Part shown: positions 12,701 through 24,017 of the stretch, piece by piece
Numbering within the stretch: position 1 is the first letter of the stretch
How the letters are laid out: each line of letters starts with the position of its first letter
Assembly (NCBI GenBank): GCA_033675545.1
Contig: JAWDGP010002165.1
Location: 371,001 to 435,000, forward strand
Reading direction: 5' to 3'
DNA from: Elysia crispata
Lineage: Eukaryota; Mollusca; Gastropoda; Plakobranchidae
Length of the DNA stretch: 64,000 nt
Translations under genes and position numbers: made by a program
Notes under the pieces: model-generated
What the model was told of the DNA's origin: nothing
Seen by the model: only the letters and a program-made list of their open reading frames with translations
The model's database searches: none

Positions 12701-15700
12701 TTAAGAAAAAAAGAATCAGACTTGTGTACAACTTATGTACTGCTAGCATTATGGTATCAGAATAACCTGATTAATTGTTATCTTGCAGTTCTAAATCTAA
12801 TGGTAGTCAATGTATTTTTAACTTCTAAAACATGATTTACCAGAGTTTGAACTACATAGACTAAGTTATTCTTTATAATCAGTTTTTTAAAACAATGATG
12901 AAAACAATTCTGTTTTTTCAGTACATGGATACCATCCTGCACATTCCCCGGATCAGCAGTCTACCAGCTAGTGATAGAGCTTTGCCACCTACACAGGGCT
13001 TGTAACTTTTTCTTCAGCGTAGATGGGTAAGAAAGGAGAGGTAGAATTTGAAAGTCTTTGAGATGAATAGCTGTAAGATTTCTTTTTATCATGGCTTACC
13101 TAAAGGGTATATATAAGTGTTTCCACATCTTTCCATGAGTGGTGAGTGGGATAAGCCACAAACATCTTTGATAAGTAATAGCATGATTCTAGTTGAAAAC
13201 AAGTCATCAATTGTTGCTATGTGGTGTGTTTTGTTAGGATAATATTCCATGAAAGTTTAAATGTCAGTTCGCCCGGCTAAACTTTAGACTAGATTCGCCT
13301 CTGAGAAAGATGGTGAAAAAAGAACCTATGATTATGGAGGAGCTCAAGTTTGCCTCATGGGGTTGAACTGGTGTGTACAGTACAGGTACTTCAATTTTAC
13401 AGTGTTTGTTTCTATTATAATGTCATTGTCATTCTTTGATAGAGGATTTGAGCATTTCATTAAATTTTCATTGCAGGACTAATAAAATTATGTGTATTCT
13501 GTTGAAACCAAAGGGTTTGAGAGCAATCAATTTACAATACATGTGAAGGAACAGTTAGGTATTTTAATTTCAGAAAGTAATTTCTGTCTTTGAAATAAAT
13601 GTAACAAGAACTAAATCTAGATACAGTAGAACACGTTTAGATTAAATTTGGATCCCTCGAAGTCACAAATTCCTCAAACTGATCAGTTTTTCTCATCTGA
13701 TTCTCTCTTTATTCCCTTCTTATTTCTACATATTAGTCGAAGTTATAACTTGTATTTTTAGAAAAATCAGTTCTCAATTAGAGAAAGAAAATAATTTTCG
13801 CTTTTTGAGAAATTTGACAGACTGTAACTTTAAAAAAACATTCTTTCATCACATTCACAGATCTTAAATTTCGATCAAGTGGTCTACACAGCTGTTGTTA
13901 TTCTTCAAACAAGCATACCCTACCTCTCACTTTGAGTTTTACTGTGTAGAAACAATTTGTCAATAGGCCACCTAGCCTTCGATCCCTAGTCGCTAGGGAG
14001 AGAGACACAATCCCCTCTCCCTTCCCACTTTACTGTAGTGAGATGTACTTGCATAGTCAGATGCACTTGCACCAGCTGTTTGTCAGCGCCTGTTAGGTTT
14101 ACCTGTGGCTGACTTCAAAGGGGCGGACTATAAATAAACTTAGTCCAGTGTGTACAAGACATGAGTAATGATGGCTGTCCACGCCCAACCTTGATTAATC
14201 TTATAGTACATGAGTGTGATAAAAGCTGGTAGATGAGATTCCTTTATTGATGGTCAGGACCCCAGATAACTCAAAAGGTTGAAAAGGGACTGACAATAGT
14301 GAACTTGGGGTTCAATCCTTTTTTAGGTCCTGTGGTGGGATTATAAACAGTACTTATCTGGGTTAAAGATAATTCAAGACAAACGAACAAGGTGCAATGA
14401 ATTTGAAAGTCGACTTGAGACTGAATTTACGCCAAGCTAGAAAGAAATATTTGACTGCTATCTGAATGTAGACCTATAGCTAGATCTAGCATAGAGTTTG
14501 AGATCTGATAAGCGTTGGGGTTTGAAGACAAGTTTCCACATAAAATGAGTTGGGATGATGGGAATGACAGGTTAGGTTGTTCAGAGGTATTTGTCGTCAA
14601 TTTATCATTTGAATAACTAACTTAAGGGAAAATACGGCAAATCATGTATTCCCCCCCCCCTCTTCGCGTAATGATAGGAATTGTACAGAAGTAACCAAGA
14701 AGACAAAACCTCTATACATTGTGAAAGGACTTTAAAGTATTCTCAAAACTGTCCAAAACGCAAATACAGGGCCCTAGTGATAAAAATAGAATGTTCGTAC
14801 ATAGCTTCTCGAAGCATTTGAAAATTCCTCAATGAATTCGAGGAATCGGCACGTGACTATTATATTCCAGCTCTCAGTGTTTCCTTTTGGTAAAGACAAG
14901 ACAATGTCTGAACTTCCCAAAAAGGCTGTATTTTTTTTTGTTCGGTACCCATTGTTAGTCTAAGTTACAAACTTCCTAGATCCTCCAACCTTCGTACTTT
15001 CCCTGTAGGCTTTCAGTCCTCAACCTCATTTTCATGCAGTTTTCACTTAATGAATCCTGGGGGTAGGCGGATTCAGGGAAACTAAATTTGGCTGCCTAAC
15101 ATCTAATACTCCACATTGTACATGTACTTCAATTTTTAAGTAACATGGTCGTTTGTAAGTACATGTAAATGTTTTTAATGTTTTTACAGATTGGAGAGGC
15201 CTTTTCTGTATTGCACTTTTGCTCTCATGGAATTAAGATAGACTCAACAAAAACAGGAAATTTATCAAAGCATATATGTACAGTATGTAGGCCTAGATCT
15301 TGACAACTCATTTATTCTCATTTTGTATTTATATATATATAAATTATCTAGATATTTTCCATCTCTGTCTTATTAACAGTAATGCTCTGTTGCATATATA
15401 TTTCCTTCTCTTTTTGCAAATTTTATTCACTTATAGGATATCTGGGTGGATGAATGACTACAATGTACACCGGGGACACATCAATCCTGTTCACATAGAA
15501 CCTTTGCATGCAAGAGCTGAAAGGTAAGGTATTTATGCCTAGCTTCAAAGAGTACAGGGACCTTTTGAGGAGCAAAGCCTTAGCATCATACACAGTTTTT
15601 TTTTTTAAAACATCAAGTTATATACATATATACCAGGTATATACATACTTTATATCAATCTTGGTGAAAATAAGTGTCACTGTTAGCCAGTAATTCACAT

Positions 15701-16654
15701 TCTGTGCCTTCAATGAGCAACTCTCCCCTTTCCAGGTCCCACTTTGCTATCACCGTATCAGTATCAGTTTCCTTTCCTTGTGCATCAGCTTCCTCCTCAC
15801 TTTGTTAGCCCACTGATCAACCTTTCTCAGGCTGGGGATTAGTATTGCTTGCTGCTTGAGAGATCCATGCAGTACTTTTGTAATGCCTTATGGAGTGTTA
15901 TTGACTTTGAATTAAGAGAATCAAATTCAAACCAGAAAGACTTTGAAATACAAGTCGAATTTTAAAGAAGCCAAAGAGAAAAATATGACCTATCCTCTCG
16001 CAAAATTCAGTTTATGAACAATTCGAATAATCAGGCTTTGGTTTTTGAGTTTTCCAATGTAGAAGAATATTCTTTGATCTGATGAGAATATGTATATTAA
16101 TTAAACTATTTAGCAGGAGATCAGCCATTCAGTGGTGGGTTTTAGAAAAGAATTTTTCTAAATGATCATCTATTTGTAAACATGGCTTGCTACTTAATGC
16201 TAGACTTCTTTTGACTTGAGCAGTAGAATTTACTGTGGTAATAAACCTTCTAGTTTTATTCACTTTATAAATATGATACAACTTATATTACAAATCTCAA
16301 TTTGAACTCTTCTCTTTGCATGAAGTGATCAACCTATGTTTAAATATAATTAAAACCTCTCCCTAGCTCAGTGCATTGTTACTGCTAGTAATTGTAACTT
16401 CTGCATCCAAACAACCATTTTTTGTGTGTGTGTGTGTATTCTGATTGTGTAACATGCTCATATGTGAATGAAATATTAATCTTTTCAGCCTCCTTCAATC
16501 ATGTCTCTGTGTTGATGAGCGCCTGGGACCAGCCTTCTCTGATGTATTTGCGCCTGGAGTCCTAGAGGAGTGGAGAGGATGTTTTGTGGTACCTCTGCTC
16601 TCAAAGCTGGAACATTTCCTTGCCAAAGCAAAAGCTTTTGTTGCGCATGGCTGA
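733..16654 (+). CDS. HEXD: Hexosaminidase D (GH20 family), 5'-partial, 11 exons
   Basis: This gene encodes a cytosolic/nuclear beta-N-acetylhexosaminidase (family knowledge). CDS exons: 733-820, 1868-1946, 2880-2965, 3348-3534, 4066-4134, 5073-5268, 7962-8044, 8483-8564, 12922-13026, 15437-15523, 16489-16654. All ten introns between them are GT-AG and the reading phase closes at every join, giving 408 residues plus a split first codon. Landmarks in order: VIPLIQTFGHFE (exon 1), FVLKHKEF (exon 2), HIGCDE with the GH20 catalytic Asp-Glu pair at 2960-2965, VWDDM (exon 4), ASAFKGATGP and LTGWQRYDHYAVLCE spanning the exon 6/7 join, FPGS (exon 9), SGWMNDYNVHRGHINP (exon 10), and the stop TGA at 16652-16654. 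The vertebrate protein is about 490 residues, so roughly 80 N-terminal residues with the first beta-strand lie left of the window. Introns 5269-7961, 8565-12921, 13027-15436 and 15524-16488 hold LINE, SINE and MITE remains. I see no frameshift or lost catalytic residue, so the gene looks functional. Confidence 0.95.
1791..1807. repeat. Poly-C tract (17 bases)
   Basis: A run of 17 C lies about 60 bases upstream of the HEXD exon at 1868, inside the pyrimidine-rich part of the intron. It is probably part of, or an expansion within, the 3' splice-site tract. Confidence 0.9.
5480..5870 (+). mobile_element. LINE reverse-transcriptase fragment (CR1/Jockey type), decayed
   Basis: Translation gives NWMATDKFHLNGDKTERLLV, which matches the 'WM..N.L.LN..KTE' motif that follows the catalytic box in CR1/Jockey-like reverse transcriptases. 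About 250 bases further, SSFILSRLNYCNSLYLNLL and a leucine/arginine helix (about 5755-5850) match the region that normally follows it. Frame changes and stops between these blocks show it is dead. It sits in a HEXD intron in the sense orientation. Confidence 0.75.
6930..7215 (+). repeat. Pyrimidine-rich low-complexity tract in HEXD intron
   Basis: About 290 bases are strongly enriched in C and T on the + strand (for example 7060-7140). Three overlapping open frames run through it only because CT-rich DNA has few stop codons; none resembles a protein. It lies upstream of the exon at 7962 but too far away to be its polypyrimidine tract. Confidence 0.7.
9405..9680 (-). mobile_element. LINE reverse-transcriptase fragment, decayed
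   Basis: Reading the minus strand from about 9645 gives KPEIAEKQFGFVEGKGKTKA, then IIQTIIEQAVEGQEKVYL, a stop, then FIDCTEAFDR. This is the 'QFGFxxGxxTxxAI ... vylxFIDxxKAFD' block of LINE reverse transcriptases. The internal stop and the loss of flanking domains mark it as a fossil. It is antisense within the 4.36-kb HEXD intron 8565-12921. Confidence 0.8.
11590..11715 (+). repeat. Interspersed minisatellite-like repeat, copy 1
   Basis: Two diverged units share the core GTAAAGTTTGCTTTTC / GTGAAGTTTGCATTTC followed about 10 bases later by a TGTAGTT or TGCAGTTGTA block. The same units, in the same order and ending in a similar CCTGT...ACGGGC tail, occur at 55330-55520. The shared order shows one dispersed repeat family rather than chance similarity. 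No function is evident. Confidence 0.6.
11730..12400. mobile_element. Possible TA-flanked MITE
   Basis: The left end is TA-CAGTGCACATCTG and the right end is GGAGGGCACTG-TA. Only the outer six bases (CAGTGC) pair well, and both ends are flanked by TA, as in Tc1/mariner-pogo elements. The AT-rich interior has no reading frame. The short paired end makes this a weak call. Confidence 0.35.
14256..14331 (+). repeat. Degenerate tRNA-like sequence (SINE head or tRNA pseudogene)
   Basis: This 76-base stretch starts AGGACC and ends GGTCCT, which pair like a tRNA acceptor stem. It carries GGGGTTCAATCC, close to the pol III B box and T-loop, at the right distance from the 3' end. The D and anticodon arms are poor and the T stem relies on G-T pairs, so it is not a working tRNA. 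It is most likely the head of a tRNA-derived SINE in a HEXD intron. Confidence 0.45.
15692..16059 (-). mobile_element. Tigger-like MITE, truncated copy (inverted relative to 41109-41586)
   Basis: The reverse complement of this stretch aligns over its length with 41109-41480. Shared blocks include GATTATTCGAATT, CATAAACTGAATTTTGC, CTCTTTGGCTT, TTGATTCTCTTAATTC, CATAAGGCAT, and ATCTCTCAAG.AGCAAGCAAT. Its preserved end reads TA-CATTGGAAAACTCAAAAACC against TA-CAGTGGAAACCTCAAAAACC in the intact copy. The other terminal repeat is missing. It lies in the HEXD intron 15524-16488. Confidence 0.8.
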
Positions 16655-16660
16655 AATAAA
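16655..16660 (+). terminator. Candidate poly(A) signal of HEXD
   Basis: AATAAA starts at the base directly after the HEXD stop codon TGA. If used, the 3' UTR would be only about 20 to 30 bases. No other canonical signal was noticed in the next few hundred bases, but the flanking transposon sequence could have displaced it. Confidence 0.4.
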
Positions 16661-16672
16661 TAGTTGACAGTA

Positions 16673-19600
16673 CAGTCCAGTCCTTAAGCCTATAACGGCT
16701 AGTGCTATAACTGCAGTTTCCTCTCACCCATTTTTCTCCTATTAAACAATAGTAAAAGTTAACTGAGATAATGGCACACACAATCTTTCGTGCTGTTATA
16801 ACAGCACTGAAGGTAGGTGCTGTTATCTCCACAGATAGTGACCAGTTAAAAAATGTTCTATACTCAGCGGTCAAGCAAAATGTTTCTCAAGTCAGTTAGC
16901 AAAGTGTTGTGCACAGTCATCACACTAACAGCACTCCCCTCCTCTTCCATTCCTCTCCCTTTCCCCGTCACTACTGAGGTTTTGCAAACGAATGGGCCTT
17001 TAGCTAGACTCTACAATTTTAGACTGACCAACATCATTTGCATAAACTCCTAACGGTACTTAGCATTAATTGCTGTGCCCTCCCAACAAAAAAAGCAACC
17101 CTTATGCAAGGGCTACATGATGACTGCTAGCGAAGCTCTAATGCTGGTGAGTACTAATCTAACCTGCTGTAGTGTGTGTGTAAACTGTTTGCTCACTTAC
17201 ATGATCCGAAACAACTTTAGTAAGGTCTGGGAAGATTACTCATTTTCCAGACTAATGCTCCTTGCGATGTAAACAACTTAGGGCAAGTTGCACATGGCAC
17301 ATGGAAATGTCGTGCTAGTTATGTTATGACTCATGATCTGTGGTACCCTATATGAAACATCTGCGAAACCTCAGTATTATAGTCTGCAGTACCTGAGCGC
17401 TTGTTTCTGTACCAGTACACAGGGCTGCCACTCAACTTTGGAAAAAACATCTGAAAATTTTTCGCGAAAATGTCAACATTTTACACTGCCAACTATACTG
17501 ATAGTAATAGAGACAGAAGATAAATTATTATAATTTTTTTACTGATTATTTTTTTTAAATTGATCAATCCGAGCGGCGTAGGCGGGAGCATTCTCCTCTC
17601 TCCCCCCTCCCGGGAAAAAAAAACCTTCCTAAATTAAAACAAAATTTGATTGTAAAAAGAGCCTTGATTGTGGGACATTTTTTTTAAAATTGATTTTATC
17701 ACCTGTAGTCTATCTTCAGCTGTGTCCCCCAAATGAAACTGTTTTCAGTGTTTTACGGGCTCAACTGAGGCACCATAAAAATTTACTAACAGGGAATACA
17801 TATAGGCCTATATTCTAGTTTAATATATTGAACACTTTATCTTTGCTTAAGACATTTGAGCTGAATATGATCAATATTGATTAGGTCTAAAACCTATCAT
17901 CTGTGAGCTCCACCTGGCAATGTAGATAGAATAATAATAAAAATAACATTTAGATCTTGATTCATAACTTTTTGCTTTTGATTGAAAATCACCTACTATA
18001 ATTATTATAATCTTATGTAATGTCATGTTCAATTTCAATTACTAGATCTAGCTCTACTTAGGATTTCTCATCGATCTTAATAATCGACAGTCTATAGACA
18101 TCTTCATCAGAAAAACCAAACTGTTAAGTAGTATAGACTATATAATTTGTATTATTATAATTATGAAGAAATAAGAATGATCATTTATTGGAAATAAAAG
18201 CGAGGTCTGGCTGTGAAGAAAGAGAGAATGAGGTTTTTCGGATGAATGTACAATACAGTCAACAACTCGACGGCACCAATATCTTGGGTGATTTCAACTA
18301 CAGTATAGATCTTCATATAATATAAAAAAAATAACAACAAATATTGGATATCGATATACTGTATCTCCCAATTTTATACTTTCGCAGAATTATATTTTCA
18401 ATATTACTTTTTCTATAAAATTTTACAAAGTTCAACCTCACGCCGTTATGGATAAAAGTGTTTCCTTCTGGCAAAAGAACAGGATTTACAGAGGATCACA
18501 TGGACCGTTCAAAAATATGCGGAATTCTGTAAATTTACTGCAGATTAGTGTTAATCAAAAACAGAAAACAGAAAACAAATGCATGCCTCGCGAATTTAGG
18601 ACTAGCTCGTAGTTGGACTTAAAACAGTGTAGGCCTAATATTCCGATCTGCCCAATCAGAGAGCAGAGGCTCATAACTATCGGAACTTGGTATCCTTGTG
18701 AAAACTGCGGTAAGCAGGGCATTTTCGATATATATCTTAGTTCATTAATATTTTACGCCCGGGGCAAGAGTGGAGGAGAAAAATGACAAAAAAACCAACA
18801 AAAGATAAAAAATTACGGGACAAGAATAAAACAAAACAAAACATAACCCGTCACAATCACAGACGCATAGATTACATTCTACTCTTTAGTACAAGCTGGT
18901 AACGAGACCTTCGCTGCCGAACTCTCTCTCGTTAGGGTGATTCCCAAAAAAAAAAAAAGGTCACCCGGCCGCGATTTGGCCTTGACCACGGTTTACTAAT
19001 GCGAGAGTCTAGAAGATCTGGTAGTTGGACTTCTTGGGCTTCTATCGGTACGAGTCGGTTAGCATGAGCCCATGCCGATAACTTTCGCAAAAATGATTGC
19101 TATGGGCAGGGCGTTTCCGATATGAAAATTTCTTACAGCTATTATTTCTTTTGCCCGGGGAAAAGTTTGACGATCCGCGGTCAGTGATCTCTTACGTTAA
19201 AAAAACTTCCGCTTTTAGCATCAGCGGACCAACTACCGCGACCACGGAAAATACCCGCAGATTTCCGCGTAAGAGTGGCAGCCCTGGTACATGGTTACAA
19301 TCTTGTGATATTGATAGAGATGGGCCAACCATTGCAACTGCCCTTCCTCCTCAGCTCCCATTTTACCCTCTCTACTTGTAAGACAGTCAATCACCTTGCA
19401 TAATGCGTCGGCTTGTATTATTATATCTATGAAAGAGAGATCTGGACTAGATCTACACTACTAGCATGCGTGTTTATGACTTAATCTAGCATAATTGCTA
19501 GTATTACTGGGTTCTTTGTTTCTTTTCTTTGAAACACATAAGTGTATGCATAAGGCACTGACCAGGTCTATTTTAGAAGGACATTAGGCCTTGGTTAGTT

Positions 19601-19972
19601 GCATGTGGATCAAAAGATCTAGGCAAGGAAAGAGTGGGTTTAATGTGTTGCATCCAGGCCAAACCCATCACCTTTTGATGGGGGGGGGGATAGCCTGAAG
19701 GCGTTGTTTCCCACCTGTCCTTGTGAAATAAATTAAAAGAAATAAAATAAAAATGTACAGATTTGCTTGTCTAATAGCAGTACAAGTCACGCCGATAGCC
19801 ATCTAATCAAGGGAAGCAACCTTTATTAATGATTAAATATTCTGAGTTAAGTCCCATTTCTTTCTGTAATTGTTTTTCTTCTTAACAAGTAATATGCTTT
19901 TATTAATGATCTCACCTGTAACAGCACCACAAAACAAAGTCCCGGATGTGCCGTTATATCAGAGGTTTACTG
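16673..19972. mobile_element. Possible 3.3-kb TA-flanked DNA transposon without a recognised transposase
   Basis: The left end reads TA-CAGTCCAGTCCTTAAG then CCTATAACGG. The right end, reverse-complemented, reads TA-CAGTAAACCTCTG then ATATAACGG. Sub-terminal GTGCTGTTA blocks occur inside both ends, including a perfect 18-base palindrome at 16790-16807. The pairing is imperfect and no transposase frame is visible inside, so this may be two separate MITE ends. The interior shows no gene; the open frames at 16485-16874 (-) and 19097-19381 (+) match nothing I know. Confidence 0.3.
18655..19160 (+). repeat. Two diverged copies of an unknown motif
   Basis: Stretches at about 18675-18770 and 19065-19160 share CAGGGC.TTTTCGATAT, then after about 35 bases GCCCGGGG..AAG. 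The order and spacing match, so they look like an old duplication about 385 bases apart. I do not recognise the unit. Confidence 0.4.
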
Positions 19973-20129
19973 TATTAATGGTGCTGATTATAATTTAGGC
20001 TTCACAAATGTTTTCAATGTCATGAACATGAAAAATAATGTGATTGTTTGAATAGTAGGAATAAAATGTTACATGTGTTGATATTCAAATTCAGAAACAC
20101 TGTTGTGATTAGATGCAATGTGAGGTTAA

Positions 20130-20160
20130 CTAGGAGCTCATGAGTCAGGTCTGGTTCAAG
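20130..20160 (+). repeat. Isolated pol III B-box-like sequence
   Basis: GGTTCAAGTCC at about 20152 is an exact match to the pol III B-box consensus GGTTCRANNCC. No convincing tRNA cloverleaf surrounds it, so it is probably the remnant of a tRNA-derived SINE. Confidence 0.3.
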
Positions 20161-20304
20161 TCCTGAAAGTAGCTGCTTAAGCTTGTAGTTGTAAACATTT
20201 GTATAATATATATCTGTGTCTGATTAATGGACCTATAAATATTGTAAATTATATAAAACTTGATCAGGAGGTTTGCCTTTTTTGATAGACCACCATTTTG
20301 AGAT

Positions 20305-20512
20305 GAGACCAAGGCGTATATCCTTAATTTTTTTAACCTAACGATATGTACCATTATTATTGCATAAAACATACATTATATAAGGCAAAGCCAGATTATT
20401 GTAAAGCACCAAGGTCTGAATCTTTCTTAAGTTTATATAACCTAATGATATGTAGTAATATTACATTAAACAAACATTATATTAAAAGGCAAAGCCAGAT
20501 TATTGTAATTGT
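20305..20512 (+). repeat. Two-copy tandem repeat, about 104-bp unit
   Basis: Both units contain ACCAAGG, an AACCTAA.GATATGTA block and GGCAAAGCCAGATTATTGTA; the last block recurs with an offset of 104 bases (20384 and 20488). The units are diverged in their AT-rich middle. Nothing coding is seen. Confidence 0.75.
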
Positions 20513-21599
20513 ACAAAAGGTTGTTTGCTTTTTCTTGTATTCCAACTCATCATTCAAAGTCTCTCAGATGTAATTCTTTTAATCTGTCTTTGTGGAAATT
20601 AACAAGTGCAAATATAAAAAATTACCAGAAAAATAAGACAGCTTTGCCACAAAAATTGACAATATTTGCAAACGGTTGTAATGTTTATAAATGGTAAGAC
20701 TGATCTGTTATTTTTGACCTAATCAAATATTTTTTTAAACTGAATACCTTCCACACAAAAAAAGTTAAAGAGAAAAGCAGCAGTATTGTGAGAATAAAAT
20801 TTAGAAAACACATCATATAAAATAAACAAAGAAAAATGTAACTTGTAATTTTGTTGTATATATAGTCACCCATCCCATGAACTGGCATATGTGCAAATTT
20901 TTTTTTTCCAGGTAAATCATTTAAAGATTTTTTAGGATTGTTCTAAAAATAAAATGTGTTATTGTGCTGTAAGTTTTTAGAATTTGTTGCTAATTTTTTT
21001 GCATCATGTTTATCATACCTTTTTGAAGGTTCTTAAACATTTTACGAATATCACTGCAAAATTATTTGAAAAATAAAAAATTCATATAGGCTGCTTTGTG
21101 ACTGTGAGATTGTCTTGAATGTCTGGTTTTCAGCTCCGCACATACACCTTTTTGTTTTAAATTATTTTGATGGTTATAATTCAATCAACTCTTGTGCCTA
21201 ATATTATGTATAGGCCTACAACAAAGAGGATTATGATGACATTGATAGCTGTCAAAAATAGGAAATGATTTTAAAATAAAACATTTTATTTAACCACGTG
21301 GGTAAACATAGATATGTGAAAATAAGCAAAATAGAAGAAAGGAGTAAAAAAGTGAAAAAAGTTTTGTCCCACTTTCATGACTCCATCTGGGAACTCAGAA
21401 TGTCTCTGTTTAGTAATCACGAGAAGAGCCGATTTATTTTTTGTAAACCAGATATTTCTTGATTTATAAAGTTTAAAATGAAAAATTCAATGAATATAAA
21501 CAATAATTTCTGTAATATGAAGAAACTGAATTTTCTTTAACACAAGTAAATATTAATGGTGTATAGATTTGGACACCTCTAGGCCTAGCCTTTGGTGAA

Positions 21600-21845
21600 T
21601 GAAGTTAAGTATGAACTTGATTCGAGCGTAGGGGAACCAGGAATAGGGTCCTGATTTTTCTTGGCAATGGCATACAACATTGCGAGGTAGTTTGCCTATA
21701 CTTTTGCTGAGTCTAAAGAGACCTAGCTACGGGTACCTGTTTAGTGCTAGTTGGACACAGGGGAGCTTAAAAACCTTTTGGCCCAGACTTTGATTCAAAC
21801 TAGGGACCTCTGGATTGGCAGTCAAACGCCTTACTCAACTTATTA
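21600..21845 (-). repeat. tRNA-derived SINE remnant
   Basis: On the minus strand, from about 21838, GAGTAAGGCGTTTGACTGCC, then AATCCAGAGGTCCC and TAGTTTGAATCAAAG resemble the anticodon arm, variable region and B box/T-loop of a tRNA. A non-tRNA body follows to about 21600. The reverse-oriented GGGACCTCTGGATTGGCAGT on the + strand is the classic appearance of such elements. The arms are too mismatched for a working tRNA. Confidence 0.6.
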
Positions 21846-23110
21846 TTTTGATTAATTGTTGGTTCGTTCAAAACCATTGACAAGTCCCCTAAAAGTTTAC
21901 TCACAGGTGTATATGTATGTATTGAAATGCAAAGCCTGTCAAGTGCTATCAGCTTGACTACTATTTAGAGAAAGCAATCTTGTTAGCCAGAGGCTTCCAT
22001 GAGTTTTAAATTTCATAGGGAATAGTCGAGAGAGAGCTGTCCATCTAGTCACATTGAACTGAAGAAGAGCATGTAGCAACCAGGTGCATGAGGTTGGAAA
22101 AAATTTTTCGTATTATACATTATAGACTGAAATAGGTTTTTTTTCTTTCGGGTGCATGGGCATATTGCCAAGGGTAGTTTTGCTTTGTTACCTATACTTG
22201 CAATTCTATAAAATGTCCATATAATTTGTAATGGCAATCCAAGTAGTATAAAAATTTGAATTTGCATCAGAATTAAATTTTGTATGATGTTGCAAATAAA
22301 GAATTGTATGTGCATTTTTTATTTCAAAAGATTCACTAAGTTTTCTGATATTAATTTTTTTAAGCAATAAAAGGTCATAGAAGAAAAAACCACTGATTTT
22401 CTCTGAATTAAAACAATAGATTCAAATTATATAAGCTGTGGGCTGGCCAACTTACTATTGATACATCTTACGAGAACACCATAAACACTTATTTACCAAA
22501 CCATATAGATATGTATGACAACTTTAACTAATTAGTCACCAATATCATGCTAAGTTCCATGTGCAGGACTATCTGCAAGGAGGATGGGCAACAATAAAAG
22601 ATAGATTTGATCGATAATATACAAGATAATACATTGAAGCACCAAAAGATGCCTCGAAATAAGGGGGTCCAAAGTTATAGTAGCTAAACTAAAAGTTAAT
22701 CAATTAACAGAAAAACCACTTGCAAAACTCTTTATGAGATTGATCAGTCTTACAAAAAAATAAAATATTCACAGCTCTGCCAGCCCTAGAGACAGGAGTA
22801 CAGTAAACATCAAAAATTGTGTATCCACACTCAAAGAAAAGACAGTTTAATCATACAGCTAATTGTTTATTTGAAGTTGAACATTTTATAATTCTGGCAC
22901 AACAATAATATGATAAAATGGTAATGACTTGATTTTGGGACTCCTGCATATCATCACCTGGTCCGTCCCTTATCCTGAAATGAGATTTTTAAAAAAAACT
23001 CATAGATGACCAGGAAATCAAACATTTCACTAAAAAGTATAGAAAGAAAACTTGTACCTGGTACATGTATATATAAAAGCATCATTGGATGTCTCTGTCA
23101 AAAGATACTG

Positions 23111-23133
23111 ATATATATATATATATATATATA
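23111..23133. repeat. (AT)n microsatellite
   Basis: About 11 AT units. A second, shorter and interrupted AT tract follows near 23400. Confidence 0.95.
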
Positions 23134-23740
23134 AAACTTTTGTTTTGATTTTTTCTTCAACATTATTGCACATAGAAAAAATACTTTCCACTCAATACAA
23201 GAAAGGGAAGCCAAGTCCTCAAAACTAGTAGAGGTGGAGTACTCCCTTGAAAGTATACATTCATTCTTCAATATGTTTGAGTAAATCATGGCTACACAGA
23301 TATCACTTGAACAGTCCTACCTTTAACTTAGAAGAATTGTGTTGTTGTTCAACAGCATAAAATCACTTTTTCTTGAGTTATACTACAGTATATACATATG
23401 CATATATATATGAAACAAACATGGGTATATATACATCCTTTATAAACAGTCATTCTAATTGAATTCAAAATCAGAAAAATTCATAAGAGAAATGCAGAGA
23501 TTTTGTTCTCTTCATACATCAAGTCATTAATGGGTAATTAAAAACATCTGCATTTATATGGTTAAAGAATAAAATCATTAGCATTCTCATATCAAGAATA
23601 GATTTAGGACATTTAAAGATATTACATGGTTGTTAACTTTGATATAATTACAGTCATTTGTATCACTAGGTCTGTAACTCATGAGTTCCAATCTGAGCAC
23701 AACCTGTACCATTCAGTAATCCATATTTCAAGTTGTTTTA

Positions 23741-23860
23741 GTAGCAGTAGAAGTAGCACTAGTAGTGGCAGCAATAACAGCAGCAGCAGTAGTAGTAGTA
23801 GCAGCAGTAATAACAGCAGCAGATATATTAGTTGTAATTCTACTACTGCTAAATGTTGGT
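23741..23860. repeat. (AGC/AGT)n trinucleotide repeat
   Basis: An imperfect array of AGC, AGT and AAC triplets. It opens Ser/Asn-rich frames on + and Ala/Thr-rich frames on -, neither of which is a gene. Confidence 0.85.
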
Positions 23861-23907
23861 GTTATTGTAAGCATTAAAGTGCAATGCCTGATGACATATT
23901 CATTACT

Positions 23908-23913
23908 TTTATT
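23908..23913 (-). terminator. Candidate poly(A) signal of DAD1
   Basis: TTTATT on the + strand is AATAAA on the minus strand, 105 bases past the DAD1 stop codon. The position fits a short 3' UTR. Confidence 0.55.
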
Positions 23914-24017
23914 TGTTGCTACCAGTTTTTGTAAGGACAAATAATATCTCAAAATGAGAAGATTTTACGGAAAACTTACCACAGATTGAAAATAAATAAA
24001 GGCCATCAGTGCTGCTT

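Noticed and set aside
13622-13945. A third Tigger-like element starting TA-CAGTAGAACACG and ending GAGTTTTACTG
   Set aside because: The ends pair over only a few bases and the TA flank is not intact at the right side.
16485-16874. 129-codon minus-strand frame
   Set aside because: It is antisense to the last HEXD exon and a transposon-like end and has no family features.
19097-19381. 94-codon plus-strand frame
   Set aside because: No recognisable domain, no splice context, and part of its sequence belongs to a duplicated non-coding motif.
23626-23952. Ser-rich and Ala/Thr-rich frames
   Set aside because: Products of the AGC/AGT trinucleotide repeat.
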